NCBI GenBank assembly: GCA_015060865.1
Contig: SUXS01000021.1
Location: 1-50,590, forward strand
Direction: 5' to 3'
DNA from: Bacteroidales bacterium
GTDB taxonomy: Bacteria > Bacteroidota > Bacteroidia > Bacteroidales > Bacteroidaceae
DNA: 50,590 nucleotides
Shown one piece after another: positions 1 to 8,486 of this stretch (the stretch's first letter is position 1; each line of letters starts with the position of its first letter). A model generated the notes under the pieces. The model was not told the DNA's origin. It was given only the letters and a program-made list of their open reading frames with translations, and ran no database searches. Both the position numbers and the translations under genes were made by a program.

Positions 1-823
1 TGCGGTCGATCTCGCCATAGAGAAGGTCGGCACGCTCCTTGGCACGACGGGCCATCTCCTCTACTCCACCGTTGGCCTTGATCCAGCGCAGGGTGAGCAT
101 AGCCGAGTAGATGGGCAGCACGGGAGGCGTGTTGAACATGGAGCCGCCATCGACATGAGTCTGATAGTTGAGCATGGTGGGGATGGTGCGCTCTACCTTA
201 CCCAGCGCATCGTTGCGCACGATGGCGAAAGTAACACCGGCAGGAGCGAGGTTCTTCTGGGCACCGCCATACACGCAGATGTACTTGCTGAAGTCGATGG
301 GGCGTGAGAAGATGTCCGACGACATGTCGGCAATCAGGGGCACGTTCACCTCGGGGTCGATACGGGTCTCGGTACCGTAGATGGTATTGTTAGAGGTGTA
401 GTGGAAGTAGTCCACATCGTCGGGCACGGTGTAGCCCTTAGGAATATAGTTATAGGTAGTGTCGGCCGATGAAGCCACCTCTACCACCTCGCCAAAATTC
501 TTCGCCTCCTTGATAGCCTTCTTGGCCCATACACCGGTGTTGATGTAGGCGGCCTTCTTGCCCAGGAAGTTGTAGGGCACCATGCAGAACTGCATGCTGG
601 CACCACCACCGAGGAAGAGTACTGAATAGCCTTCGGGAATGTTGAGCACCTCCTTGAAGAGGGCTACAGCCTCGTCAATGACGGCCTGAAAATCCTTTGA
701 GCGATGACTGATCTCTAATATAGAAAGGCCTGAGCCATTGAAATCCAATACAGCCTGAGCAGTCTGCTCAATCACTTCGCGCGGCAGGATAGAGGGTCCT
801 GCATTAAAGTTATGCTTCTTCAT
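1..823 (-). CDS. serC: Phosphoserine aminotransferase, C-terminus cut off by the window edge
   Basis: PLP-dependent class V aminotransferase that converts 3-phosphohydroxypyruvate and glutamate to phosphoserine in cytosolic serine biosynthesis. The protein begins [14 protein letters not shown], the typical SerC N-terminus that binds substrate phosphate. The PLP-lysine motif [11 protein letters not shown] is readable near 240-280, followed by TPPVLPIYS. About 274 of the usual 355-360 residues are present. The ATG at 823 is the natural start, with a good promoter about 40 nt upstream. In Bacteroidales serA often follows serC, but that side lies outside the window. The call is secure from the motifs. 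Confidence 0.95.
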   Translation of the reverse strand, partial: MKKHNFNAGPSILPREVIEQTAQAVLDFNGSGLSILEISHRSKDFQAVIDEAVALFKEVLNIPEGYSVLFLGGGASMQFCMVPYNFLGKKAAYINTGVWAKKAIKEAKNFGEVVEVASSADTTYNYIPKGYTVPDDVDYFHYTSNNTIYGTETRIDPEVNVPLIADMSSDIFSRPIDFSKYICVYGGAQKNLAPAGVTFAIVRNDALGKVERTIPTMLNYQTHVDGGSMFNTPPVLPIYSAMLTLRWIKANGGVEEMARRAKERADLLYGEIDR

Positions 824-864
824 AACAAATTACTTTTAGTTGTTAATAACTACAATTGAAAAGA

Positions 865-895
865 CAAAAGTAAGCTGTTTAGCTTATTTTACAAA
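865..895 (-). promoter_or_regulatory. Promoter of serC
   Basis: Read on the minus strand, TTTG (892-895), a 19-bp spacer and TACTTTTG (865-872) match the Bacteroidetes sigma-ABfr consensus TTTG-N19-21-TAnnTTTG. The predicted leader is about 37 nt. Confidence 0.7.
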
Positions 896-933
896 ATCTT
901 TGACACACAATTTGTCATTTACCAATCACTTTA

Positions 934-2268
934 TCACCTTGCCACCTCAATGCGCGTCTTCATTCCCTTGATTTTCTCTCCAGCAATGAGGCTTAGCAAC
1001 TGGCGCACCTTGGTGCGCGACACGGCCACATAGGCATAGTAATCGTGCACATCGATGTTGCCCACATCGTCGCGGGTGAGTCCGCCCTTTTTATAAAGGA
1101 ATCCGGCAATGTCCACTTTGTTGATCTTGTCTTTCTTTCCCTTGCCTATATATAAGGTAGACCATACCGGTGGCTGAGGACGACCGGCACGCTTGGGAAG
1201 GGGATAGTCGTCCACACCGGCGGTCAGGTATTCGGGCACGCGCTCTTCGCTATGTAGGATGAGGTATGAACTGCCCTCGGCATTCCATCGGGCGGTACGA
1301 CCCGTGCGATGAATGTAGGCCTCCTCGCTGCCCGGCAGATGGTAGTGTATGATATGCTGTACTTCGGGGATGTCAAGGCCACGGGCCGCGAGGTCGGTAC
1401 TCACAAGCACATTGCTACTGCTACAACGAAACTTATACAGGGCACGCTCGCGCACCTCCTGCTCCATGCCGCCATGATAGGCCTCGAAGAAGACCTTCTG
1501 CTCACGGAGATATGCCGCCACACGGTCGACCGACTCACGGTGGTTGCAGAACACGATAGCCTGTCCGCCCGTAAACGAGCAGAGCAACTTGTACAACGTG
1601 TGCAGCTTGTCCTTGCTCTCGGAATGTACCACGTAAGTGTTCACTCTATCCTCCGCCACATTGACATCCAGATAGTTGAGTCGTATAGGACGTTGCACAC
1701 CAGTGAATGTGGGTACCTCATCCATATCTGTTGCCGAGGTCAGGTAGCGGCGGCGCACTGCGGGCAATTGCTCTATCACCTGCTGCATCTCGCCCTGGAA
1801 GCCAAGCTCGAGGCACTTGTCAAACTCATCAATGACGAGTGTGCCTATGGTGCGGGCATCGATATTGCCTTTCTCCAAATGGTCGTTCAAGCGGCCGGGC
1901 GTACCGATGATTATCGAAGGCTTTACACCCTTCATCGAGCGATGCTCATCCATCGCCGCACGGCCTCCATAGACGCTCATGCCCTTCCACGGGAGAGCCA
2001 TCGCTTTCAGCACCGAGTCGATCTGCAGGGCCAGTTCTCGCGAAGGCACTACCACCATGGCCTGCGCACCCTCAACACCGGGCTTCAGACGTTCTATCAA
2101 GGGCAACAGGAAGGCCAGTGTCTTGCCCGTACCGGTAGGCGACAAAAGTATCACATCATTTTCTTCGCGGCAAGCAATAAGCGTTGCCTCCTGTATCGGG
2201 GTGAGTGCCGCTATCGACAATCGGGACAAAGCACCTTGTTGCCATTCGTTAAGTTGCAGATAATCCAT
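934..2268 (-). CDS. DEAD-box RNA helicase with DbpA-type RNA-binding tail
   Basis: ATP-dependent RNA helicase, probably acting in 23S rRNA or ribosome assembly like DbpA (inference from the tail). Visible motifs in order: Q motif (ALTPIQEAT), Walker A SPTGTGKT, PSRELALQ, TPGR, motif II, motif III (TSAT in place of SAT), VSTDLAARGLDIP and HRTGRTAR. The last 75 or so residues (KKDKINKVDIAGFLYKKGG to the end) match the DbpA C-terminal RNA-binding domain. Motif II reads DEFD instead of DEAD. The longest open frame begins at a TTG (2274), but the ATG at 2268 (MDYLQLNEWQ) is the better start and gives 444 residues. It appears to be a single-gene unit. Confidence 0.9.
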   Translation of the reverse strand: MDYLQLNEWQQGALSRLSIAALTPIQEATLIACREENDVILLSPTGTGKTLAFLLPLIERLKPGVEGAQAMVVVPSRELALQIDSVLKAMALPWKGMSVYGGRAAMDEHRSMKGVKPSIIIGTPGRLNDHLEKGNIDARTIGTLVIDEFDKCLELGFQGEMQQVIEQLPAVRRRYLTSATDMDEVPTFTGVQRPIRLNYLDVNVAEDRVNTYVVHSESKDKLHTLYKLLCSFTGGQAIVFCNHRESVDRVAAYLREQKVFFEAYHGGMEQEVRERALYKFRCSSSNVLVSTDLAARGLDIPEVQHIIHYHLPGSEEAYIHRTGRTARWNAEGSSYLILHSEERVPEYLTAGVDDYPLPKRAGRPQPPVWSTLYIGKGKKDKINKVDIAGFLYKKGGLTRDDVGNIDVHDYYAYVAVSRTKVRQLLSLIAGEKIKGMKTRIEVAR

Positions 2269-2414
2269 CAGCAAATAATCTTTTTATAATAAAATCATAC
2301 GCATTCACATCAGTTTGCTGCACATACCAGCATAACCACTACAAAGATACACTTTTTCTCCCAATACGATCCTATTTTTTTCAGGAAGCGATGACACCAT
2401 ATCCATATATTTAT

Positions 2415-2422
2415 TATTTTTG
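2415..2422 (+). promoter_or_regulatory. -7 element of the endonuclease gene
   Basis: TATTTTTG fits TAnnTTTG and lies 42 nt before the ATG at 2465. No convincing -33 element is visible. Confidence 0.5.
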
Positions 2423-2464
2423 TAGCATAATTCACAGAAATCGTCAATCCATAGGAGATTTACC

Positions 2465-3865
2465 ATGCATATAAAGAGACATCTGCTTTCGATCATCGGC
2501 CTGTTCTGTTTCACTATATTTTTTGCCGAGGAGGTAACCTTTGACTTCACCAATCCAACAGGGCTCACCCCATCAGTCGCCCCTAACTCAGACGGGACAC
2601 AAGAGACCCACATCTCAGGCATCAGATTCACAGAGAACGGCGTGGCGCTCGTGGCCACCAAAGGGAGCACAACCGAATCACGCATATGGACCTCCACTGG
2701 AGGCACCTATGAGCTACGCATGTACAAAGGTGCCACACTCACCATCTCCTCCTTGGACGGTTCCAGCATCACACACATATCCTTACAAGGGAATGCCACA
2801 GCCGGATTCACCCAAGCCTCAGTGGGGAACATTGCCGACGGCACATGGAGCGGTGACGCCAACAGCATAACACTGACCATAGCCAACAATGCCAGTACGC
2901 AGAAAATCACCTCGGTCATTGTCGGCACGACCAATACCCCCACACAAACCACCGTACACTACGATGTTGTCGACGGCCTAAAGGGCAAGAATGTCAAGAC
3001 AGCCCTAATGGGCGCCATAGATGAACACACACAACGCTCGTACTCCAATTTATGGACAGATTTCTATACCACAGATCGACGCCCCGACGGAAAAGTGTGG
3101 GACATGTACTCGAGTGTCACCAATTACATTTTCGGCGATGACCAGAGCAAAGGAGGCGATAGCGGCGAAGGAAGCAGCTACAACCGTGAGCACTCTATGC
3201 CCAAGAGCTGGTTTGGAGGTGAAGTATACCCCATGTACACCGATTTGTTTCACCTCTACCCCACCGACTCATACATCAACCAAATGCGAAACAACTACCC
3301 TTACGGCGAGGTAAATACCATAAAGAAGCAATCCCAAAACGGACATTCTAAACTTGGAACAAGCGCCGCAAGCGGATACTCAGGCACAGTATTCGAGCCT
3401 GCCGACGAGTATAAGGGAGATCTTGCACGCACCTATTTCTACATGGCCACACGCTATGAGAACCAGATTGCCACATGGGATAGCGACATGCTGGCTGGGA
3501 ACGCCTATCCCGCGTTTACAAGCTGGGCACTACAGACATTACTAAAGTGGCACCGTGAAGACCCTGTAAGCGAAAAGGAAATCAGCCGAAACGAAGCCGT
3601 ATATGCCATACAGCACAACCGCAACCCCTATATAGACTATCCGGTGTTCGCAGAATTGGTTTGGGGAGAGCTTACTGATGTAACCATTGATATCAGCAAA
3701 CTCGTACTTCATTCAAACGATTATGACACCACAGACTCACATGTAGGCCATCTCACCACCCCACATGACAACATGGCTATTTATGACCTCACAGGCCGAC
3801 AGGTAAAGAATCCCACACGAGGGATTTACATCATCAACGGGAAGAAAGCCATAGTGGGAAAGTAA
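2465..3865 (+). CDS. Secreted endonuclease I family nuclease with T9SS-type tail
   Basis: Predicted extracellular or surface nuclease of the EndA/NucM (endonuclease I) family. A signal peptide ends near FAEEV (residues 1-21). Residues 22-155 form a beta-rich domain of unknown role. The nuclease domain starts near HYDVVDGLKGK and has the core NREHSMPKSWF at about 240-250; H243 is the expected general base. A WxMYS element and FHLYPTDSYINQMRNNYP also fit the family. The end (AIYDLTGRQV...GIYIINGKKAI) resembles a type IX secretion sorting domain, so export by T9SS is inferred. Likely roles are nucleic acid scavenging or trap degradation. It is monocistronic. Confidence 0.85.
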   Translation: MHIKRHLLSIIGLFCFTIFFAEEVTFDFTNPTGLTPSVAPNSDGTQETHISGIRFTENGVALVATKGSTTESRIWTSTGGTYELRMYKGATLTISSLDGSSITHISLQGNATAGFTQASVGNIADGTWSGDANSITLTIANNASTQKITSVIVGTTNTPTQTTVHYDVVDGLKGKNVKTALMGAIDEHTQRSYSNLWTDFYTTDRRPDGKVWDMYSSVTNYIFGDDQSKGGDSGEGSSYNREHSMPKSWFGGEVYPMYTDLFHLYPTDSYINQMRNNYPYGEVNTIKKQSQNGHSKLGTSAASGYSGTVFEPADEYKGDLARTYFYMATRYENQIATWDSDMLAGNAYPAFTSWALQTLLKWHREDPVSEKEISRNEAVYAIQHNRNPYIDYPVFAELVWGELTDVTIDISKLVLHSNDYDTTDSHVGHLTTPHDNMAIYDLTGRQVKNPTRGIYIINGKKAIVGK

Positions 3866-3955
3866 AAACGAACCGACATACTCAAGAAAAGAGCATCTGA
3901 CATAGCAGGCAGAAGGCACTCCCACACCTCAGCGGCAGGCCATCCACAATCTTGA

Positions 3956-4120
3956 TACAGCCCACACCAACTTATCCAAGCATGGCGCGAGATTGCCGAA
4001 CTATACAAATACGTACAAAGTGATCTTGTGCCCATGCTGCATGAGCATATAAAGAAGTCGTGCCGGATTGATGCGATGAAACTCCGAGAAATAGGATTTG
4101 AGTGCTCGCCCCCTTTGTAA
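3956..4120 (+). pseudogene. 54-codon remnant of an unidentified protein
   Basis: After an in-frame TGA at 3953-3955 the plus strand is open for 54 codons, reading ...LIQAWREIAELYKYVQSD, then VPMLHEHIKKSCRIDAMKLR and EIGFECSPPL to a TAA. The amphipathic, helix-like composition looks protein-like, while the opposite frame is Ser/Cys-rich and less plausible. There is no start codon or ribosome site, and the frame continues that of the nuclease past two stops. I do not recognise the family. It could be the C-terminal stump of a lost gene or a chance ORF. Confidence 0.3.
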
Positions 4121-4396
4121 TCCACCGACTCAAGGTTACCCCTTACGGGGCGTGGCCCGCCATTGGAAGTCGAAGCTGTCCTCGGTTTTCAGATATAATT
4201 GATGAGTTTCCCAGTCTAAACCGACACGACTATATTTTGAATTGAAAGTTGAAAATTGAAAGTTCCAAGCTCATTGACATACAATTCCTTTTTCCTTCTA
4301 CACCTTCATTTCATCATTCATTTCTTCATTTCAAAGAACACAGCTCAAAGTCAGAATGTTTGCCCCGAGAGGCGTATTTCTTTGCTTTTGCTAATG

Positions 4397-4404
4397 CAAA
4401 TATA
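4397..4404 (-). promoter_or_regulatory. Orphan -7 element downstream of rplT
   Basis: TATATTTG on the minus strand fits TAnnTTTG and lies just past the rplT terminator. No ORF follows for several hundred bases. No clear -33 element is seen. It could start a non-coding RNA. Confidence 0.3.
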
Positions 4405-4420
4405 GGAAGTTTTCTCCAAT

Positions 4421-4447
4421 AAAAAAAGAGGCCGAAGCCTCTTTTTT
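4421..4447 (-). terminator. Intrinsic terminator after rplT
   Basis: A-rich flank, GAGGC stem, CGAA loop, GCCTC stem and T-run. On the minus strand it follows rplT by about 60 nt and closes the infC-rpmI-rplT operon. Confidence 0.9.
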
Positions 4448-4506
4448 CATTATCATGTTAAATAACACTATTTCGCAAGTGGTTATTTAAGCCGCGTGAG
4501 CCACAA

Positions 4507-4857
4507 TTAAGCAGCCTTAGCCTTAGCTACGATAGCCTTGAAAGCTTCAGGATGATTCATTGCGAGGTCGGCGAGCACCTTACGGTTGATCTCGATACCA
4601 GCCTTGTGCAATGCACCCATCAGTTGAGAATAAGACATACCCTCGAGACGAGCGGCAGCGTTGATACGCTGGATCCACAATGCACGGAAGTTGCGCTTCT
4701 TATTCTTACGGTCGCGGTAAGCGTAGGTCAGACCCTTCTCCCAAGTATTCTTGGCAACGGTCCAAACGTTCTTACGAGCACCGAAGTAACCTCTGGTTAA
4801 ACCTAAAATTTTCTTTCTCTTTGCTCTTGAAGCAACATGATTTACTGATCTTGGCAT
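4507..4857 (-). CDS. rplT: 50S ribosomal protein L20
   Basis: Binds 23S rRNA early in large-subunit assembly. The protein is 116 residues and starts [18 protein letters not shown], with the conserved [15 protein letters not shown] and [21 protein letters not shown] blocks, so it is full length. It is the last gene of infC-rpmI-rplT, 103 nt after rpmI, and ends at an intrinsic terminator. In many bacteria L20 represses this operon by binding its leader. Whether that occurs here cannot be read from the sequence. Confidence 0.98.
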   Translation of the reverse strand: MPRSVNHVASRAKRKKILGLTRGYFGARKNVWTVAKNTWEKGLTYAYRDRKNKKRNFRALWIQRINAAARLEGMSYSQLMGALHKAGIEINRKVLADLAMNHPEAFKAIVAKAKAA

Positions 4858-4960
4858 AGTTTTGTTTCGTTTTTAGATGTTAGCGCTGCTCGGGGCAGTC
4901 TTGGTTTTGCTAACCATCCGATTAATAATTGTTTTTAGAATAACTCGCTTAACTTTAAGA

Positions 4961-5158
4961 TTACTTCATTGCAAGAAGTTCCTTAACCTGGCTTACGTTT
5001 GCACCATGTACAAGTGTGAAGTGGTCGAGGTTACGTTTTTGCTTCTTAGTCTTCTTTGTCAAGATGTGACTGTGATAAGCGTGCTTTCTCTTGATTTTAC
5101 CTGTTCCGGTAAGAGCGAATCTTTTTTTTGAACCGGAGTTAGTCTTAACTTTTGGCAT
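4961..5158 (-). CDS. rpmI: 50S ribosomal protein L35
   Basis: Small basic protein of the large subunit, 65 residues, beginning [20 protein letters not shown]. The L35 signature [22 protein letters not shown] is visible in the middle. It sits between infC and rplT, 149 nt after infC. That gap holds an inverted pair of 7-bp-unit repeats (5239-5263 and 5288-5323) able to form a hairpin in the operon mRNA. Confidence 0.98.
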   Translation of the reverse strand: MPKVKTNSGSKKRFALTGTGKIKRKHAYHSHILTKKTKKQKRNLDHFTLVHGANVSQVKELLAMK

Positions 5159-5238
5159 GTTGTTAGTTATTATTTAATTATTAATATATAAACGGTGCGT
5201 ACTATACCGGCACGCAGCCGCTTTTTTCTCAAGTTTAT

Positions 5239-5323
5239 AGTTGAAAGATGACAGATGAAAGTTACCCACTTCATGGATTCAAGATGTCAACTTTCATCTT
5301 TCCACTTTCATTTTTCATCTTTC
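5239..5323. repeat. Inverted pair of heptamer repeats between infC and rpmI
   Basis: The left arm reads gttgaaa-gatgaca-gatgaaa-gtt. The right arm reads aactttc-atctttc-cactttc-atttttc-atctttc. Both have a 7-bp unit and are complementary (11 bp perfect: AGATGAAAGTT/AACTTTCATCT). The right arm runs into infC and encodes its last residues. Confidence 0.75.
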
Positions 5324-5877
5324 TGCTGAGCAGGCTTCTCTTTCTTGGGAGCGGCAGCCTTCTTCGGTGAAATGAAGATGGTCATGCGCTTACCTTCGAG
5401 TACAGGCATCTGGTCTACCTTACCATACTCCTCGAGGTCGTTGGCAAAACGCAGCAACAGCACCTCGCCCTGCTCTTTGAAGAGGATGGAGCGTCCTTTG
5501 AAGAATACATATGCCTTAACCTTATCACCATCCTTAAGGAAGCCAATGGCATGCTTAAGCTTGAAGTTGTAGTCGTGGTCGTCAGTCTGAGGGCCGAAGC
5601 GGATTTCCTTAACGTCAATCTTCACTTGCTTGGCCTTCATCTCCTTCTGTTTCTTCTTCAGCTGATACAGGAACTTTGAGTAATCAATAATTCTGCAAAC
5701 AGGCGGAACGGCATTCGGTGAGATTTCTACCAAGTCAGCCTCATTCTCTTCGGCTATTCTTAGTGCTTCATGGATTGACACTACGGTAGGTTCAATGTTG
5801 TCACCGACAATTCGGACTTCTTTGGCTCGTATCTGTTCATTGATACGGTGTTGGCCTTTTAAATTGTCTTTTTTCAT
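5308..5877 (-). CDS. infC: Translation initiation factor IF-3
   Basis: Binds the 30S subunit and checks start codon and initiator tRNA. The protein has 189 residues: an N-domain ([17 protein letters not shown]) and a C-domain ([20 protein letters not shown]). The start is the ATG at 5877. The final residues QQKDEK are encoded by a 7-bp-unit repeat (TCTTTCA words), so the tail appears to be a repeat-derived extension. It leads infC-rpmI-rplT and has two near-identical promoters upstream plus possible readthrough from thrS. The leader has two stable hairpins. Confidence 0.97.
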   Translation of the reverse strand: MKKDNLKGQHRINEQIRAKEVRIVGDNIEPTVVSIHEALRIAEENEADLVEISPNAVPPVCRIIDYSKFLYQLKKKQKEMKAKQVKIDVKEIRFGPQTDDHDYNFKLKHAIGFLKDGDKVKAYVFFKGRSILFKEQGEVLLLRFANDLEEYGKVDQMPVLEGKRMTIFISPKKAAAPKKEKPAQQKDEK

Positions 5878-5955
5878 TCAGATGAATTTGTTTGTTCTGC
5901 TGTCTTTTTTAATGGTTATTAATCCTTTTTTGTTCTGTATCAAACGCCACAAAAC

Positions 5956-5990
5956 GGCAATCTTGCCGCCCACATTGTTAAATGCGGGCG
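5956..5990 (-). promoter_or_regulatory. Two adjoining hairpins at the start of the infC leader
   Basis: On the minus strand the first transcribed bases form CGCCCGCAT-loop-ATGTGGGCG (5967-5990, one G-U pair). This is followed at once by GGCAA-GA-TTGCC (5956-5967). They lie directly after the proximal promoter. They may stabilise the mRNA or serve feedback control; the function is not shown. Confidence 0.55.
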
Positions 5991-6022
5991 CAAAGATAGT
6001 GCAAACTGAGCGAAAAAACAAA
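5991..6022 (-). promoter_or_regulatory. Proximal infC promoter (P1)
   Basis: Minus strand: TTTG (6019-6022), 20-bp spacer, TATCTTTG (5991-5998). This is a perfect match to the Bacteroidetes consensus. Confidence 0.8.
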
Positions 6023-6145
6023 TTTATTTAACTTTTTCCGAGGTGCAGCCTATCTTCTACTTGTCATAACAAGTTAAAGATAGTGCAAACCGAGCAAAAA
6101 AACAAACTCATTTAACTTTTTCCGAGGTGCAGCCTATCTTCTACT
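5992..6145. repeat. 70-bp direct repeat carrying the infC promoter twice
   Basis: Copies at 5992-6061 and 6076-6145 (period 84 bp) differ at 4 of 70 positions by my count. Each includes a whole promoter. The same sequence family also forms the lon promoter at 46304-46364. Confidence 0.9.
6075..6106 (-). promoter_or_regulatory. Distal infC promoter (P2)
   Basis: Minus strand: TTTG (6103-6106), 20-bp spacer, TATCTTTA (6075-6082). It is the duplicated copy of P1, with the last base of the -7 element changed, so it is probably weaker. Confidence 0.6.
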
Positions 6146-6153
6146 GGCAAAAG

Positions 6154-8097
6154 TTACCATTCATTTATCATATTATTAACTTCTTCTTCTATCTTCTTTC
6201 CAAATTCCGCAATTTTCAGGCTTCCTTCGTTGATACCGCCCTGTCTGCGTACAGTAACAGTACCCTCGGCCTGCTCTTTTTCGCCAACGACTAACATATA
6301 AGGAATATGCTTCACCTCGTTGTCGCGAATCTTACGGCCAATCTTCTCGTTGCGGTCATCGATGATGCAACGTACGTCGTACTGCTCAAGCTCCTTCTTC
6401 ACCTGCTCGGCATAGTCGTTGAACTTCTCCGAGATAGGCAGAATAGCCACTTGGTCGGGGGTGAGCCACAAGGGGAACTTACCACCGGTGTGCTCGATGA
6501 GCACTGCCACGAAACGCTCCATTGAGCCGAAGGGTGCACGGTGAATCATTACAGGACGATACTTCTGGTTGTCCGAACCGGTATACTCCAACTGGAAGCG
6601 CTCGGGCAAGTTGTAGTCTACCTGAATGGTACCCAACTGCCAACGGCGACCGATAGCATCCTTCACCATGAAGTCGAGTTTGGGACCGTAGAAAGCAGCT
6701 TCGCCAGTCTCTACGCGAGCCTTCAGGCCCTTCTCCTCGCAAGCCTCCACGATAGCCTGTTCGGCACGTGCCCAGTTCTCGTCAGAACCTACATACTTGG
6801 TGGTATTGTTGGGGTCGCGCAATGAAATCTGAGCCTCATAGTTCTCAAAATTGAGCGCCTTGAAGATAATCTGGATAATCTCCATTACGCGGATAAACTC
6901 CTCCTTCACCTGGTCGGGGCGACAGAAGATGTGGGCATCGTCCTGAGTGAAGCTGCGCACACGGGTCAAGCCGTGAAGTTCACCACTCTGCTCATAGCGG
7001 TATACGGTACCGAACTCGGCCAAGCGCAAAGGCAGGTCCTTGTATGAGCGAGGCTGCCACTTGTAAATCATACAGTGGTGGGGGCAGTTCATCGGCTTCA
7101 ACAGATACATCTCACCCTCCTCAGGAGTGGTGATGGGCTGGAAGCTGTCCTTGCCATAGTGATCCCAGTGACCCGAAGTCACATAGAGCTGCTTGTTACC
7201 GATATGCGGAGTCATCACCTGCTGGTAGCCGAAACGCTTCTGGATGCGCTTCAAGAAATCCTCCAAGCGCAAACGTAGAGCGGTACCGCGAGGCAACCAC
7301 ATAGGCAAGCCCTTACCCACCATCTCGGTAAACATGAAGAGCTCGAGCTCCTTACCAATCTTGCGGTGGTCGCGCTTCTTGGCCTCCTCCATCAGCACCA
7401 GATACTCATCGAGCATCTTCTTCTTGGGGAAGCTGATACCATAGATACGGGTCATCATCTTGCGGTTCTCGTCGCCACGCCAGTAGGCACCGGCCACAGA
7501 GGTCAGCTTGACAGCCTTGATGGGAGCTGTAGACACCAAGTGCGGTCCACGGCAGAGGTCGGTAAACGCGCCCTGAGTGTAAGTGGTGATGGTACCATCC
7601 TCAAGCTCAGAGATAAGTTCGCACTTATAGGTCTCGCCACGGTCGCCGAACATCTTCAGCACCTCAGCCTTGGAGATCTCGTTGCGCACTACATTCTCAT
7701 TCTTGGCAACCAGCTCGGCCATCTTCTTCTCGATAGCCTCAAGGTCGCTCTCCTTGATGGTCACGCCCTCGCCCGGATCAACGTCATAGTAGAATCCGTT
7801 CTCGATAGCGGGACCGATACCAAACTGGATATTCGGATAGAGCTCCTGCAAAGCCTCGGCCAAGAGGTGAGCCGAAGTATGCCAGAAGGCATGCTTAGCC
7901 TGCTCATCATCCCACTTGTGCAAGCGGATGGTAGCATCCTCATGGATGGGGCGGTTGAGCTCCACAATTTCGTCATTCACGCTGCAGGCCAGCACATCCT
8001 GTGCCAGACGGCTACTGATACTCTCGGCAATCTGCAAGCCGGTAACGCCAGCTTCGTACTCTCTTACCGAGCCATCAGGAAAAGTAATCTTAATCAT
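6154..8097 (-). CDS. thrS: Threonyl-tRNA synthetase
   Basis: Charges tRNA-Thr in the cytosol. The protein has 647 residues from the ATG at 8097 ([14 protein letters not shown]), which begins the TGS domain. The longer open frame to 8157 adds an unsupported leader. The editing domain has [11 protein letters not shown] near residue 74. The class II catalytic core shows [46 protein letters not shown] and [15 protein letters not shown]. The C-terminal anticodon-binding domain follows ([10 protein letters not shown]). infC lies downstream, a common bacterial order. No T-box was seen. Confidence 0.98.
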   Translation of the reverse strand: MIKITFPDGSVREYEAGVTGLQIAESISSRLAQDVLACSVNDEIVELNRPIHEDATIRLHKWDDEQAKHAFWHTSAHLLAEALQELYPNIQFGIGPAIENGFYYDVDPGEGVTIKESDLEAIEKKMAELVAKNENVVRNEISKAEVLKMFGDRGETYKCELISELEDGTITTYTQGAFTDLCRGPHLVSTAPIKAVKLTSVAGAYWRGDENRKMMTRIYGISFPKKKMLDEYLVLMEEAKKRDHRKIGKELELFMFTEMVGKGLPMWLPRGTALRLRLEDFLKRIQKRFGYQQVMTPHIGNKQLYVTSGHWDHYGKDSFQPITTPEEGEMYLLKPMNCPHHCMIYKWQPRSYKDLPLRLAEFGTVYRYEQSGELHGLTRVRSFTQDDAHIFCRPDQVKEEFIRVMEIIQIIFKALNFENYEAQISLRDPNNTTKYVGSDENWARAEQAIVEACEEKGLKARVETGEAAFYGPKLDFMVKDAIGRRWQLGTIQVDYNLPERFQLEYTGSDNQKYRPVMIHRAPFGSMERFVAVLIEHTGGKFPLWLTPDQVAILPISEKFNDYAEQVKKELEQYDVRCIIDDRNEKIGRKIRDNEVKHIPYMLVVGEKEQAEGTVTVRRQGGINEGSLKIAEFGKKIEEEVNNMINEW

Positions 8098-8196
8098 TGT
8101 CCTATATATATTTTTCTTTACTAATTCAACGCACATCGTACCCTTCCGTTCATCCATCCTTATCGACTTACATTACGGCCATGATACAATTGGGCG

Positions 8197-8227
8197 CAAA
8201 ATTAGCCATTTTATTTGAAACATACAA
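8197..8227 (-). promoter_or_regulatory. Promoter of thrS
   Basis: Minus strand: TTG (8225-8227), 20-bp spacer, TAATTTTG (8197-8204). The predicted leader is about 95 nt. The rest of the gap up to 8400 is AT-rich with nothing recognisable. Confidence 0.75.
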
Positions 8228-8407
8228 TTTTGCAAAACAAATTCTATTACACCCAAGATTGCCAAAAAACAAAAAACAGGTATCACCACACGAATCCTCA
8301 CACTACTCAACAGTCATAGCTACCGTCTATCTATTTATAGATGACAAAAAGTGCCATAAAAGCATAAATACACATTATATAATATAGAGAATGCCGAAAA
8401 AATGTCG

Positions 8408-8415
8408 TACCTTTG
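8408..8415 (+). promoter_or_regulatory. -7 element of pflB
   Basis: TACCTTTG followed by CAGCC is a classic Bacteroidales -7 region. The leader to the ATG at 8487 would be about 65 nt. The -33 region is AT-rich without a clear TTG. Confidence 0.6.
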
Positions 8416-8486
8416 CAGCCGAAAACAACAGAAGAAAAACACGGTATATTGAAAACAAGTATAAAAACCATATAAAACCTATCAGA

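Larger units (their letters stand above)
3866..4506. other. 640-bp gap: possible gene relic, candidate minus-strand transcript, 7-bp repeat
   Basis: No intact gene was recognised. The gap contains an open remnant at 3956-4120 on the plus strand (listed separately). A minus-strand -7 element TATATTTG lies at 4397-4404 with no ORF behind it. A short heptamer repeat (TTGAAAG/TTGAAAA words) lies at about 4237-4266. The rplT terminator is at 4421-4447. A minus-strand open frame covering most of 3826-4125 looks like a shadow. Confidence 0.5.

Noticed and set aside
1309..2289. 326-codon plus-strand frame over the helicase
   Set aside because: Shadow of the helicase gene; its Leu/His/Gln-rich composition has no family resemblance.
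3826..4125. 99-codon minus-strand frame overlapping the nuclease 3' end
   Set aside because: Cys/Ser-rich, no promoter or ribosome site; the plus-strand reading of the same segment looks more protein-like.
7366..8124. 252-codon plus-strand frame over thrS
   Set aside because: Antisense to threonyl-tRNA synthetase, with no signal, motif or promoter of its own.
8098..8196. T-box or threonine-responsive riboswitch before thrS
   Set aside because: The leader is under 100 nt, lacks a T-box sequence and terminator, and T-boxes are not expected in Bacteroidetes.
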